Program-made: the position numbers and the translations under genes
Assembly (NCBI RefSeq): GCF_000829035.1
Contig: NZ_AP012541.1
Location: forward strand, 620,001-684,000
Origin: Lacticaseibacillus paracasei subsp. paracasei
Lineage (GTDB): Bacteria > Bacillota > Bacilli > Lactobacillales > Lactobacillaceae
Reading direction: 5' to 3'
Length of the DNA stretch: 64,000 bases
Shown here: positions 21,751 through 31,827 of the stretch, one piece after another
How positions within the stretch are numbered: position 1 is the first letter of the stretch
Layout of the letters: the number at the start of each line of letters is the position of its first letter
The notes under the pieces: model-generated
The model's input: the letters and a program-made list of their open reading frames with translations, nothing else
Database searches by the model: none
Told to the model about the DNA's origin: nothing

Positions 21751-21807
21751 AAGTATTTTCCTCCAAAAATGTGATGATGAGCTGGGTCGGATACAAACCT
21801 AATCACG

Positions 21808-21857
21808 GAAGACGTTATAAAAGCCGATTCCCTGAGGAGTCGGCTTTTATCGTCTTC
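21808..21857 (-). other. Intercistronic hairpin between lacD and lacC
   Basis: An almost perfect stem: GAAGACG and TATAAAAGCCGATTCC pair with GGAGTCGGCTTTTATA and CGTCTTC around a CTGA loop. It lies between lacD and lacC with only a short T-rich end, so it may be a leaky terminator, a processing site or an mRNA stabiliser that lowers lacC relative to lacD. Confidence 0.75.
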
Positions 21858-21864
21858 ACGCGAA

Positions 21865-22866
21865 TTAGGCGTGTTCGACCTTGTCCGTCCAAGGAGTTGC
21901 CGTTTCAGCTAAGACCTTGTTTAAGCGATCGATGTTTGCTTTGCCTTCAGTTTGCAGCCATGCTTTACCAGCAGCTTCGCCTTCAGCAGCAAATGGTTTC
22001 ACGCCTGGTTTCCAAGTTGCCCGGCCGCAGAGAACACCGTTGAAGGTTGAACCTGCTTGCTTTGCAAATTTCAGTTCTTCGAGGAACAATTCGTTTGAAA
22101 CGCCGGCAGACAGGAAAATGAATGGCAGGTCGGTGGCGTCGGATTGGGCTTTATAATACTTGGCAGCCTCCTCCTTGGTGTAAACCGGGGTCATGCCTTC
22201 ATCTGTGAAGCCTTCGACAAACTTCTGATCAACTGGAACCTCGACTTTTAGAACAGAGACATTGTACTGTGGTTTGCTGAATTCCTTGGTGATCTTGATC
22301 ACCTTATCTGGCTTCACCTTTGCCCATGCAGCCGTCCCAGTTTCATTGAGGGTGCCATCGTAGGAAACCAGTTCCAAGAACAATGGCAAATCGTTAGCCT
22401 TTGCTTCGGCACCAACGCGTTCAACGAAAGCATACTTGCGATCATTGATGGCGTCAGGTTCGTCTGGATCGATATAAAGCAAGAATTTAACGGCATCGCC
22501 GCCTTCATTCTTAATGCGCAACGCACTTTGATCATCAATCAGATCTGGAAAACGGCCAGGTTCGGTAGCATCATAACCGGTCTTTTCATATGAAAGCAGC
22601 AGGCCAGCTTGAGGGGCACGAACTTTGGCAGCCGGCAGACCATATTCCGGGTCAAGCAGAATGGAGCTGGCATACTTGGTTAATTCTTCGGAAACAGCCT
22701 TTTTGAAATCAACAATGGTGGTTTCATCCGCTGGCTTGTTAGCCGCTGCTGCAAGCATCTTTTTCAAGGAACCGCGTTGATCAATGGCCAGAGCAGAGAT
22801 GACGTTGTTGTCATCGGACAATTGTTGCAAATGTTTGTATTGGCCAGCAGTAAGGGTGACAGTCAT
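21865..22866 (-). CDS. lacD: Tagatose-1,6-bisphosphate aldolase
   Basis: Class I aldolase cleaving tagatose-1,6-bisphosphate to dihydroxyacetone phosphate and glyceraldehyde-3-phosphate. The 333-residue sequence matches LacD: ISALAIDQRGSLKKML at residues 20-35, SSILLDPEYGLPA, KFLLYIDPDE and the Schiff-base lysine region SVLKVEVPVD. AGGAGGAA precedes the ATG. Third structural gene of the lacRABDC operon. Confidence 0.95.
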   Translation of the reverse strand: MTVTLTAGQYKHLQQLSDDNNVISALAIDQRGSLKKMLAAAANKPADETTIVDFKKAVSEELTKYASSILLDPEYGLPAAKVRAPQAGLLLSYEKTGYDATEPGRFPDLIDDQSALRIKNEGGDAVKFLLYIDPDEPDAINDRKYAFVERVGAEAKANDLPLFLELVSYDGTLNETGTAAWAKVKPDKVIKITKEFSKPQYNVSVLKVEVPVDQKFVEGFTDEGMTPVYTKEEAAKYYKAQSDATDLPFIFLSAGVSNELFLEELKFAKQAGSTFNGVLCGRATWKPGVKPFAAEGEAAGKAWLQTEGKANIDRLNKVLAETATPWTDKVEHA

Positions 22867-22904
22867 GTAGAAATTCCTCCTAAGAAATAGTGTCGAAGTG
22901 ATAA

Positions 22905-23423
22905 TTAGTCGTGGTAGACGCCTTCAGCCCACTTTTCGAGTTCAGTATCGAAGAAGTGTGGATTGTCTTTTTGTTCTGGATTTGGCTTAGCAATGTTATC
23001 AATTTTATCGATGATTTTCTTGTTCTCAGGGGTTTCTTTATAGGTGGCATCCAGATAAGCTTTGACAATATCTTGGATCATATGGATACCAACTGTGGCA
23101 CCACCGATGCCCAATACATTGGCATTTAATTGATCACGTGCATAAACAGCCGAGGTCACGTCATCACACATAGCTGCCCGGATGCCCTCGTTTTTGTCAG
23201 CGGCGGTTGAAATACCGATACCAGTACCGCACATCACGATGCCTAAGTCAGCGCGGCCGTCAGCAACATCTTCGGCAACTTTCTTACCGTAAATAGGATA
23301 GTGGGTACGATGGGTGTCATAGGTACCTTCATCAATGACGGTATAGCCCATATCTTTTAACATGTTCGAAATTTCAATTTTCTGCATCGTGACGATGTGA
23401 TCGTTACCAATAGCAATAATCAT
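22905..23423 (-). CDS. lacB: Galactose-6-phosphate isomerase, LacB subunit
   Basis: With LacA forms the heteromeric isomerase converting galactose-6-phosphate to tagatose-6-phosphate. RpiB/LacAB fold: [13 protein letters not shown] at the N-terminus, [22 protein letters not shown] with the active-site Cys, and [13 protein letters not shown]. Length 172 is normal for LacB. GGAAGC precedes the ATG. Lies between lacA and lacD. Confidence 0.95.
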   Translation of the reverse strand: MIIAIGNDHIVTMQKIEISNMLKDMGYTVIDEGTYDTHRTHYPIYGKKVAEDVADGRADLGIVMCGTGIGISTAADKNEGIRAAMCDDVTSAVYARDQLNANVLGIGGATVGIHMIQDIVKAYLDATYKETPENKKIIDKIDNIAKPNPEQKDNPHFFDTELEKWAEGVYHD

Positions 23424-23467
23424 AAGTGTGAAGCTTCCTTTCTTCTTTTAGGCTGAGGGCAAGGGGA

Positions 23468-24677
<1,210 letters not shown>

Positions 24678-25016
24678 ATCCTCACCTCGCACGTGTGTTC
24701 ATTGTTGTTTGATTTTGTTTCTTATTACATTGTTCAAGTTACCACCGAGTTCAATATTCGTCAAGCCTATAAATACGATGTCTATTAAGATTTCATTTGC
24801 CTTGATGATAATTGATAGAGATCACAAGAAAACGGTTTACAATGAACAAACAAATATAATGCGACATTTAACCAAACAGAAAACAACATACACACACAGA
24901 AATCTGTTTTCACGAACGGTTTCACAAAAATGCTTATGCTGGGTGACCTGTGTCGGATGGCTTTTTAGCTGGTATAGATGAGAAATTCATGGCATAAATT
25001 CAAAAAATAAGTTTAA
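24678..25016 (-). promoter_or_regulatory. lacR operon regulatory region
   Basis: No gene here. TGTTTGATTT (24706-24715), resembling the TGTTTNATTT LacR operator described in lactococci, lies just upstream of lacR. GTAAACCGTTTTCT, on the minus strand around 24830-24845, is a weak cre-like sequence (11 of 14). No clear -35/-10 pair could be fixed. Confidence 0.45.
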
Positions 25017-25064
25017 AAAAACCGCCAATAGTTGCATGTGCGCACGCACCCTTTGGCGGTTTTT
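25017..25064 (-). terminator. Terminator of the HAD phosphatase gene
   Basis: AAAAACCGCCAA and TTGGCGGTTTTT flank a GC-rich loop, with T-runs on both strands. It lies 57 bases past the minus-strand phosphatase gene. Confidence 0.85.
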
Positions 25065-25120
25065 GGTTGGAAATTGTGGATAAACGTCATTTTAACGTAG
25101 TATATAATAGGAACAACACG

Positions 25121-25747
25121 TCAAGCTAAGGTTGGCAAAGTCAGCAAATCACTTGCCTGTTGTAGCACCGCAACCCGAGGCATTACTTCATTACTTGGCG
25201 GCGTGGTCCAACCTGCAAGTGCAAAAGCAACCTTGGCGTCGGCAGCTGCCTGTGCATCAGTCGGTGTATCACCAATGTAGATCGTTGATGCTGGCTCACT
25301 GCCCAAACGTTCACGTGCGAGGGTGATGGGATCGCCAAAGGGTTTGTTGCGTTTGGCCTCGCCAGCAACCACGATCGCGTCGAAGTAAGGACTAAAATGA
25401 AACTTTTTGTCTTCTTCAATGAACTGCGTCTTGTCTTTTGACGTCACTAGGCCAAGCTTGTAGGTTTGTTTGAGCTGATTGAGCGCATGCTGCATACCGG
25501 GAAACCAAGCAATGTCGGTGAGGAATTCCTTCGAATCTTCTCGCCATTGCTCATGGACTTCAGGAATTTCTGCGGCACTGAATCCGAGTTCCGCGAGGCT
25601 GTCAACGCCCGCACGCCCATTGGTCCAGGTTAATTCATGAATGGGGACCTCTCGGCCATGGCGGCGTAATGTTTTTTGTAAGCCATACAAATACGCCTCT
25701 ACATTGTCGAGCAGCGTACCATCGATGTCGAAGATAAAAGTGTTCAT
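25121..25747 (-). CDS. HAD-superfamily phosphatase
   Basis: Soluble hydrolase of 208 residues resembling phosphoglycolate phosphatase or beta-phosphoglucomutase. HAD motif I is FDIDGTLLDN (nucleophile Asp8), motif II LVTSKDK, motif III KRNKPFGDP and motif IV IYIGDTPTDAQAA; a helical cap follows motif I. The likely reaction is dephosphorylation of a small sugar or glycolate phosphate, substrate unknown. GGGAGGAA lies before the ATG. It is divergent from sbcD. Confidence 0.85.
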   Translation of the reverse strand: MNTFIFDIDGTLLDNVEAYLYGLQKTLRRHGREVPIHELTWTNGRAGVDSLAELGFSAAEIPEVHEQWREDSKEFLTDIAWFPGMQHALNQLKQTYKLGLVTSKDKTQFIEEDKKFHFSPYFDAIVVAGEAKRNKPFGDPITLARERLGSEPASTIYIGDTPTDAQAAADAKVAFALAGWTTPPSNEVMPRVAVLQQASDLLTLPTLA

Positions 25748-25807
25748 GATATTCCTCCCAATAAAGATAATTGTAGCAAGTAAGCGATAACAAGGAAAGG
25801 CGTAACG

Positions 25808-26929
25808 ATGAGATTCTTACACACAGCCGATTGGCATATTGGCAAAAAACTAAATGATTTTGATTTGCTTGAGGATCAACAAGCTGTGTTTGAGCAGCTG
25901 GTGGAAACGGCTGAGCAGCATAAAGTTGATGCCATTGTCATTGCGGGGGATCTCTATGACCGCGCCTTGCCAAGCGAAGCTGCTGTTTCCGTTCTGGATA
26001 ACATGTTGATTAAGTTGAATCGTGACCACGGCTATCCGTTGTTGGTCATTTCAGGCAACCATGACTCGGCGGTACGCCTGCGCACAGGTCGAGCATGGTA
26101 TGCAGCTACTAAAATGTTTGTTAATACCCAAGTAGCCGAAGCTTTTGCACCCATTGAGTTGGATGGCGTCCAATTCTTTTTGCTGCCGTATTTTGAACCC
26201 TTTGCTGTTCGTGACTATTTTCAAGATAAGACAATCACGAATGTGGCTCAGGCAATTCGCCCGATTGTCGTGAAAATGAAGACTTTATTTAAGCCAAATA
26301 TGCGTCATATTCTGGTTAGTCATTTTTTCGCTGCTGGAAGTGACCATAGTGCTTCGGAAACGAAAGTTAATGTTGGTGGATTGGACGCGGTACCGCTGGA
26401 TGATTTGGCAGCATTTGATTATGTGGCACTAGGGCATCTGCACAACCATCATGCTTTGCATGGTGAACCAAAGATTCAATATAGCGGTGCTTTGTTAAAA
26501 TACGCGGTCAGCGAGGCCCATCAAGAAAAAGGGGTCTATATTGTCGATACTGAGACCATGGATCGTGAGTTTGTGCCGTTGAAGCCTAAGCACGATTTAA
26601 TCGAGTTAAAAGCTAGTTATGCCGACTTGACGGCTCCAGCATACTATCAGCAGCAGGATCGAGACGCCTATATTGGGATTGATTTGACCGATACGCAAGT
26701 AATTCCGAATGTCATGGCGCAATTACGCCAGATTTATCCGCGGATTATTAGCCTGCGCCGTGAGAACGGCGTGAATGCCGTCAAGCCTTTGCAAGAGCGG
26801 CAGCGTGATTTGGATCCGATGAGTTTGCTGCAGACTTTTTTTAAAGATATGACACAAGATGATTTGTCGGCCGCCCAGATTAAGTGGGCGAAGGCAGGGT
26901 TGACGACGGCTAAAAAGGAGCAGGCATAA
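25808..26929 (+). CDS. sbcD: Exonuclease SbcD
   Basis: Nuclease subunit of the SbcCD complex, which trims hairpins and DNA ends. Calcineurin-like phosphoesterase motifs in order: HTADWHIGKKL, IAGDLYDRALPS, ISGNHDS, LVSHFF and ALGHLHNHH, all with metal-binding residues intact. 373 residues. AAGGAAAGG-like site precedes the ATG. The stop overlaps the sbcC start by one base (TAATG), so the two are coupled. Confidence 0.95.
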   Translation: MRFLHTADWHIGKKLNDFDLLEDQQAVFEQLVETAEQHKVDAIVIAGDLYDRALPSEAAVSVLDNMLIKLNRDHGYPLLVISGNHDSAVRLRTGRAWYAATKMFVNTQVAEAFAPIELDGVQFFLLPYFEPFAVRDYFQDKTITNVAQAIRPIVVKMKTLFKPNMRHILVSHFFAAGSDHSASETKVNVGGLDAVPLDDLAAFDYVALGHLHNHHALHGEPKIQYSGALLKYAVSEAHQEKGVYIVDTETMDREFVPLKPKHDLIELKASYADLTAPAYYQQQDRDAYIGIDLTDTQVIPNVMAQLRQIYPRIISLRRENGVNAVKPLQERQRDLDPMSLLQTFFKDMTQDDLSAAQIKWAKAGLTTAKKEQA

Positions 26930-29900
26930 TGCAACTTAAACAATTACACATGCAATTTTTTGGTCCGTATGCAGATGCAGTCGTTGATTTTGACGATTTT
27001 CGCACCAGTCCCTTATTCTTGATCAGCGGGCCGACCGGCAGTGGTAAAACCACGATTTTTGATGCTTTGATTTATGCCTTGTATGGTGAAACGTCAGGTG
27101 AGCGTGACGGTGAGCAAATGCGCTCAAATTTTGCAGGTAACAGCGATTTAACAAAGGTGACACTCACCTTTGATCATGATGGCAAACATTATTTAATCGA
27201 GCGCCAACCGCCGCAATTGCAAAGTAAAAAACGCGGCGATGGACTAACCGAAGTCAAAGCTAAGGTGTTGCTAGCTATCTCTTCAGATGAAAAACAGGTG
27301 GCTGAGTACCGTAAGAAAAATCAAGTTCAGGAACAGCTAGACGCCGTTTTACACCTTGATGCTTCGCAGTTTCGACAGATTGTTTTGTTGCCACAAGGCG
27401 ATTTTCGCCGGTTCTTAGATGCTGATAGCAATGCGAAAGAAGATCTACTGCGTGACTTGTTCGGTACTCAGTTGATTCAACGTTGGCAAACCGCTATGTT
27501 GGCGCAGATGAAGGCCAAGGGAGCAGCCATTCAGGACCAAGAGCGGATGTTAGACGTTTTGATGTCGCAGTTTGACTTCGAGACGGCTCCTGACGAGCAT
27601 GCTACGATGGCGGATAAGCTGTCATTGATGAGAGCAACGGTGGCGAGTCAAGCGAAAGTTGTGACAGCAAGACAAGCGACCGCGGCGCAAAGTCACCAAC
27701 GATATCAGGAAGCACAAACGGCACTGCAACAGGGGCAACAATTGGCGCAGGCTTTTACAGAGCGAGAACAAGCCGCCACAGCTTTAGCAAAACTGGCGGA
27801 GCAAAAACAAACCCATCAGAAGCAATTAAAACAAATTGAACAATTGACATGGGTACAGCAACATGAAAATGCTGCTCAACGTGTTCAAAAGGCTGGACAA
27901 GATCTTAAAGCGGCAATTGTGCAGTCTGAACAAACGCAAGCAGCTGTAACGACGACCGAACAGAAATTTTCTCTGGACAAGCAAGCTTTAGCACGCTTGC
28001 AGGCCAAATCAGACCAGATTGAGGCCCAAAAGAAACAACTGAATAGTTTACAGGCTGTTCAGCAACAGTTGACAGCCATCGCCGAACAAAATAAACAGGT
28101 GATTAAACAAGCAGCGATTGTTAATGAGGCTGAGCTTGCGTTGGCGCACGCACAACAGCAGTTGACAGACGCCCAAACCGTTAAAACACAGCAGCAAACA
28201 AGTCTGGATAACTTGCGCTTGGATGAGCTGATAACCACGGTCAATACTCAGCGCAACTTATTGGCTGCCTTAGTGCCACAGGCTGCTAATTATCAGGAAG
28301 CCCAAGCTGATGTTGCACAGTTGTCTATGGCCATCAAAAAAACCAAAGTTACGCTGGAACAAGCCGAAACGCAGGTAGCAGCCACAGCCTCGCATTTGAA
28401 CAAGCTTCAGCAGACTCAGATTCGCCAACAAATTGCACATTTGGCTGCTAAGCTCGAGCCTGACAGTCCATGTCCTGTTTGCGGCAGTACTAGCCATCCG
28501 CACCCGGCGCTTGTGGTTGACGAACCATTGGTGAGCGAAGCAGCGTTGAAACAAGCCGATCAGGAACGGCAAAAGGCTGCCGCAAGAAAAACTATGGTCG
28601 AGACACAATTGGCGAATCTTGAAACCCAACTGAAAACTGCGAAGGCCAAAACCACACAGGCAATGCAGGCTTTTACTGAGCATTGGCAAGAACAGGCCAA
28701 ACTGATTGCAGGCGTTGCGGATAAAACTGGTATTTTACAACAATTAACGGCGTTGAAAACACTGGCGGCAACTAACGAGCACCAGTTAACGGAAGCGCAA
28801 ACGGAGCACGCTGCTTTGCAAGTTGCGCTAAAAAAGAGTGACAAGGCCATCACTACCGGTACGACAAAAGTTCAGCAATGCGAAGCTAGTTTGAACACGG
28901 CTAGAATTGATGCGGCTGAAGCGCAAAGTGCGTTGAAGACCATGCAAAAGAACCTGCCCGCGGAAGCGACGGATTTGGCGACGGTCGCTGCTCAAGCTAC
29001 AACCCTGCAGACAACCATTACAACGTATCAGGCTCAACTTCAGGAGGCGCAGGCAAGGGTCAATGCTTTGGATCGGCAATTAGCCGGGTTGCAAGCAGAC
29101 GAGAAACACGCCGCGGCACAAGTGACTGCTTTGACCAAGGAACAGGCGGAAGCAAAAGCAACCTTTACGATAGCAGTCACGCAGTATTTTGGTGCTGATG
29201 GCAAGCAACGGTTCGCCGAGTTGCAACTGCGGGTATCACAATTACCGCTATTGAACGAACAGGTTCAGACTTATGAGCATACACAGCTCAAGCAACAAAC
29301 GTTATTAGATGCCGCCAATAAAACTATTGGTACCCAAGCACAGCCACAGCTTGATCAGCTTGAGGCCGAAGCAACAGCAGCGGAAACGACAGCAACAAAC
29401 GACCAAACGGCTTTGATTAAGATTAGTCAGACGCATGATGCTGCTGAAAAATTGGCCAAACAAGCGGCCACTATCTTTACGGCCAATCAAACGGCGCTTG
29501 CAGCCTATGCGGATTTACAAACACTGGCCACTGTGATGAATGGCAATGGTCCCAAGAAACTCAGTCTGGAGCGATACGTTTTGCAGGCTTATTTGCAAGA
29601 AATTCTGAATGTGGCCAATAGCCGTCTGCAGGTTTTGTCCAATAACCGGTATCAATTTGTTTTGCATACCAGCTTGGGGACGCAGAAGATCCACTCTGGG
29701 TTGGAAATTGATGTTTACGATGATCAGGTTGGTGAGAAACGAGCTGTGCAGACGCTATCAGGCGGTGAAAGCTTCATCGCTGCCCTTAGCTTGGCGCTGG
29801 CTTTAGGTGAAGTGATTCAGCAGGAAAGCGGCGGGATTAATATTGATGCATTGTTTGTTGATGAAGGCTTCGGCAGCCTTGATGCCAATAGTCTTGATGT

Positions 29901-30054
29901 GGCGATGAATGCGTTAGAATCATTAGAAGGCGAATCGCGGCTAATTGGCATCATTTCACATGTGACCGAGCTGCGGGATAATATTCCCGATCAGTTGCAA
30001 GTTGAGCCAGCAGGTACGGGCCGCAGTCGCTTAAAGATCCTTCACTCGGCTTAG
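26929..30054 (+). CDS. sbcC: Exonuclease subunit SbcC (SMC-like ATPase)
   Basis: ATPase and tether subunit of SbcCD, 1,041 residues. Walker A GPTGSGKTT (residues 34-42) in the N-terminal lobe; long Gln/Ala-rich coiled coils (about 180-500 and 540-850); zinc hook Cys515-Pro-Val-Cys518 at the coil apex; ABC signature LSGGESF (from residue 943) and Walker B ALFVDEGFGSLD in the C-terminal lobe. Closely coupled to sbcD. Confidence 0.96.
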   Translation: MQLKQLHMQFFGPYADAVVDFDDFRTSPLFLISGPTGSGKTTIFDALIYALYGETSGERDGEQMRSNFAGNSDLTKVTLTFDHDGKHYLIERQPPQLQSKKRGDGLTEVKAKVLLAISSDEKQVAEYRKKNQVQEQLDAVLHLDASQFRQIVLLPQGDFRRFLDADSNAKEDLLRDLFGTQLIQRWQTAMLAQMKAKGAAIQDQERMLDVLMSQFDFETAPDEHATMADKLSLMRATVASQAKVVTARQATAAQSHQRYQEAQTALQQGQQLAQAFTEREQAATALAKLAEQKQTHQKQLKQIEQLTWVQQHENAAQRVQKAGQDLKAAIVQSEQTQAAVTTTEQKFSLDKQALARLQAKSDQIEAQKKQLNSLQAVQQQLTAIAEQNKQVIKQAAIVNEAELALAHAQQQLTDAQTVKTQQQTSLDNLRLDELITTVNTQRNLLAALVPQAANYQEAQADVAQLSMAIKKTKVTLEQAETQVAATASHLNKLQQTQIRQQIAHLAAKLEPDSPCPVCGSTSHPHPALVVDEPLVSEAALKQADQERQKAAARKTMVETQLANLETQLKTAKAKTTQAMQAFTEHWQEQAKLIAGVADKTGILQQLTALKTLAATNEHQLTEAQTEHAALQVALKKSDKAITTGTTKVQQCEASLNTARIDAAEAQSALKTMQKNLPAEATDLATVAAQATTLQTTITTYQAQLQEAQARVNALDRQLAGLQADEKHAAAQVTALTKEQAEAKATFTIAVTQYFGADGKQRFAELQLRVSQLPLLNEQVQTYEHTQLKQQTLLDAANKTIGTQAQPQLDQLEAEATAAETTATNDQTALIKISQTHDAAEKLAKQAATIFTANQTALAAYADLQTLATVMNGNGPKKLSLERYVLQAYLQEILNVANSRLQVLSNNRYQFVLHTSLGTQKIHSGLEIDVYDDQVGEKRAVQTLSGGESFIAALSLALALGEVIQQESGGINIDALFVDEGFGSLDANSLDVAMNALESLEGESRLIGIISHVTELRDNIPDQLQVEPAGTGRSRLKILHSA

Positions 30055-30152
30055 CACTTTTAAATTGAGTGTGCCAAGTCTACGTGAAAGTGGTATAACA
30101 GAGATTGTAAGGGTCAATCCTACGAACTCACACCAAAAAGAGGCGACATCAC

Positions 30153-30296
30153 ATGGCATCATTGAGCAAAGAACAGAAAAAAGCTTTGATCGCTAAAGTT
30201 GAAAAGGAGCGCCAAGACCATCCCGAAAAGAAGTCAAAGAAGTCTGGCTTCGAAACGATTGACGAAGAAGCAGAACGCCTTGAAAGCGAAAATTAA
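30153..30296 (+). CDS. Small charged protein of 47 residues
   Basis: The frame runs MASLSKEQKKALIAKVEKER at the N-terminus and continues with a Lys-rich middle and an acidic end (EEAERLESEN). It has AAAAAGAGG upstream of the ATG and a strong terminator directly after, so it is probably expressed. It is predicted to be soluble, helical and very hydrophilic. I do not recognise a family. It follows sbcC by about 100 bases with a possible promoter between them. Confidence 0.6.
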   Translation: MASLSKEQKKALIAKVEKERQDHPEKKSKKSGFETIDEEAERLESEN

Positions 30297-30313
30297 TGTT
30301 AGTTGAGTCGCTG

Positions 30314-30346
30314 GTCCTGAACAGTTAACTGTTCAGGGCTTTTTTT
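30314..30346 (+). terminator. Terminator after the 47-residue gene
   Basis: CCTGAACAG and CTGTTCAGG form a perfect stem with loop TTAA, followed by eight T. Confidence 0.93.
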
Positions 30347-30552
30347 TGCAGAGCGCAAACCGGCCCAGAAACCAAAACATAAGTGGCCCCGAACCTAAAC
30401 GACAGGGCTTTGGTCGTTTAGGTTCGGGGTCCTTATGCGTAGGTTTCTGGGCCGGTTTGCGCGTTTCGGAGTTCAGCAATATCAGGCAGGGCTTTGGTCG
30501 TTTAGGTTCGAAGTCCTTATGCGTAGGTTTCTGGATCGGTTTGCGCGTTTTC
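30347..30552 (+). repeat. Two tandem copies of the long palindromic repeat
   Basis: The first copy runs from GAGCGCAAACCGGCCCAG to GGGCCGGTTTGCGCG (about 30351-30465), with the inner inverted repeat CGAACCTAAACGAC / GTCGTTTAGGTTCG. A second, shorter right half (GGGCTTTGGTCGTTTAGGTTCG to GGTTTGCGCG, about 30487-30550) follows. The same core recurs at 31622-31745. Confidence 0.85.
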
Positions 30553-30819
30553 AAAGACCTATAGCCCAATATTCATTTTAGAGACAGCCGGATCTGCAAC
30601 TTTTGCGCCCCAGTGACAGTAACTGTCTATGATGGCAAGAACGGTATTTATCGCCATTAAGCTAGCGCTTTTACCCATGACGCCGCATACTAGTCGTGTC
30701 CATTGAGCAGTTGCCGCAATACTAAGACTTTTTTAATAATGGTCTACAAAGAAATTAAAAGCTATAACGCATGTGAGAGTATGCAAAGAAGCCGATTAAT
30801 CAGCTTTTTTCAAAAAATA
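30553..30819. other. Intergenic stretch without recognised features
   Basis: Between the palindromic repeats and the heat-shock operator I see no gene, terminator or convincing repeat. Confidence 0.4.
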
Positions 30820-30859
30820 TTAGCACTTAGCGTTCACAAGTGCTAGTTTGTGGTATAAC
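30820..30859 (+). promoter_or_regulatory. CIRCE-like HrcA operator and promoter of hsp20
   Basis: TTAGCACTT (30820-30828), a nine-base spacer, and AAGTGCTAG (30838-30846) reproduce the CIRCE layout (TTAGCACTC-N9-GAGTGCTAA) with compensating changes at the inner base. An extended -10 (TGG-TATAAC, to 30859) follows directly. HrcA control of the small heat-shock gene is likely. Confidence 0.75.
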
Positions 30860-30954
30860 TATAGGTGGAGCGAGGGAGAAGGAACAAGAGCTTCAGAGCA
30901 AATGTGTTTCTCCCGAATCGCCAAAGTCTCTATATTGAAAGGAAGCTATCTGTT

Positions 30955-31431
30955 ATGGCTAATGAAGTTTTGAATCGTCGTAATAATGAGTTGATGAACA
31001 ATGTGAATGATCCGTTCTTTGACAACTTAGCACGCCGGTTCTTCGGCCCGGTATCTGACTGGATGGATTGGGCAACACCTGCCATCACCAGCACGGCCGT
31101 CAACGGATTACTAACTGATGTTAAGGAGACCAAGGACGCTTACGAAGTTCATGTGGATGTACCTGGGATTGATAAGAACAACATCAAGATGAACTACCAC
31201 GATGGTGTTTTGAGTATTAACGTTCATAAGGACGATATCACCGACCACGCTGATAAGAACGGCAACGTCATGATGTCTGAACGTAACTACGGCACAATGA
31301 GTCGGAGCTATCAACTACCAAACGTTGATGCAAGCAACATCAAGGCAGCCTATCAGGATGGTGTCCTCAATATCACCATGCCTAAGCTGACTGAATCTAA
31401 GGAGTCTGGTCACAACATTGAAATTCAATAA
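30955..31431 (+). CDS. Small heat-shock protein (Hsp20/alpha-crystallin)
   Basis: ATP-independent holdase chaperone of 158 residues. The alpha-crystallin domain covers about residues 45-145: VKETKDAYEVHVDVPGIDKNNIKMNY, YGTMSRSYQLP and the closing AAYQDGVLNITMPK. The ATG at 30955 follows AAAGGAAG; in-frame codons upstream lie in the leader. It is a single gene controlled by the CIRCE-like operator upstream, with a terminator downstream. Confidence 0.94.
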   Translation: MANEVLNRRNNELMNNVNDPFFDNLARRFFGPVSDWMDWATPAITSTAVNGLLTDVKETKDAYEVHVDVPGIDKNNIKMNYHDGVLSINVHKDDITDHADKNGNVMMSERNYGTMSRSYQLPNVDASNIKAAYQDGVLNITMPKLTESKESGHNIEIQ

Positions 31432-31581
31432 TGTTCGTCATCAGCTGACCCAAGATTTACGGACTGCATTGCAAGCATGAATAGAAGCGGCACTTCTGCC
31501 GTTAGTGGGCAGAACCCATGAGTAAGCAAACAAAAATCGATGAGAATTGCCGCAGTTGCAGTGATCATTGAGTCGTTAAAG

Positions 31582-31621
31582 TCATCCCAGCGATACGTAT
31601 GGTCGTTGGGGTGATTTTTTT
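31582..31621 (+). terminator. Terminator after hsp20
   Basis: TCATCCCAGCGA pairs with TCGTTGGGGTGA (with a G-U pair), followed by seven T. It is some 150 bases after the stop codon. Confidence 0.75.
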
Positions 31622-31748
31622 GTAGAGCGCGAAAAGGCGCGATTAGAAACCGGAACATAAGTGGCCTCGAACCTAAACGACAGGGCTTTGGTCGTTTAGG
31701 TTCGAGGTCCTTATGCACAGGCTTCTCGACCTTGCTCGCGCGTTTCAG
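31622..31748 (+). repeat. Long palindromic repeat before mutY
   Basis: Arms GAGCGCGAAAAGG...GCGATTAGAAACC and GGCTTCTCGACC...GCTCGCGCG enclose the core CCTCGAACCTAAACGAC / GTCGTTTAGGTTCGAGG, nearly identical to the copy at 30.4 kb. Confidence 0.85.
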
Positions 31749-31827
31749 CTTGCAACAAGGATTCCCACTCACCAACTAAAGCAGTTCAATATTTCCCGTT
31801 TTTCAAGTCCATGGTAAGCTAGTGGTT

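Noticed and set aside
30333..30569. Overlapping open frames on both strands with repeated amino acid motifs.
   Set aside because: These are translations of the tandem palindromic repeats; no start signals or protein character.
30347..31748. Repeats that might be taken for a CRISPR array.
   Set aside because: The units are palindromic, of unequal length, dispersed between genes and without regular spacers or cas genes.
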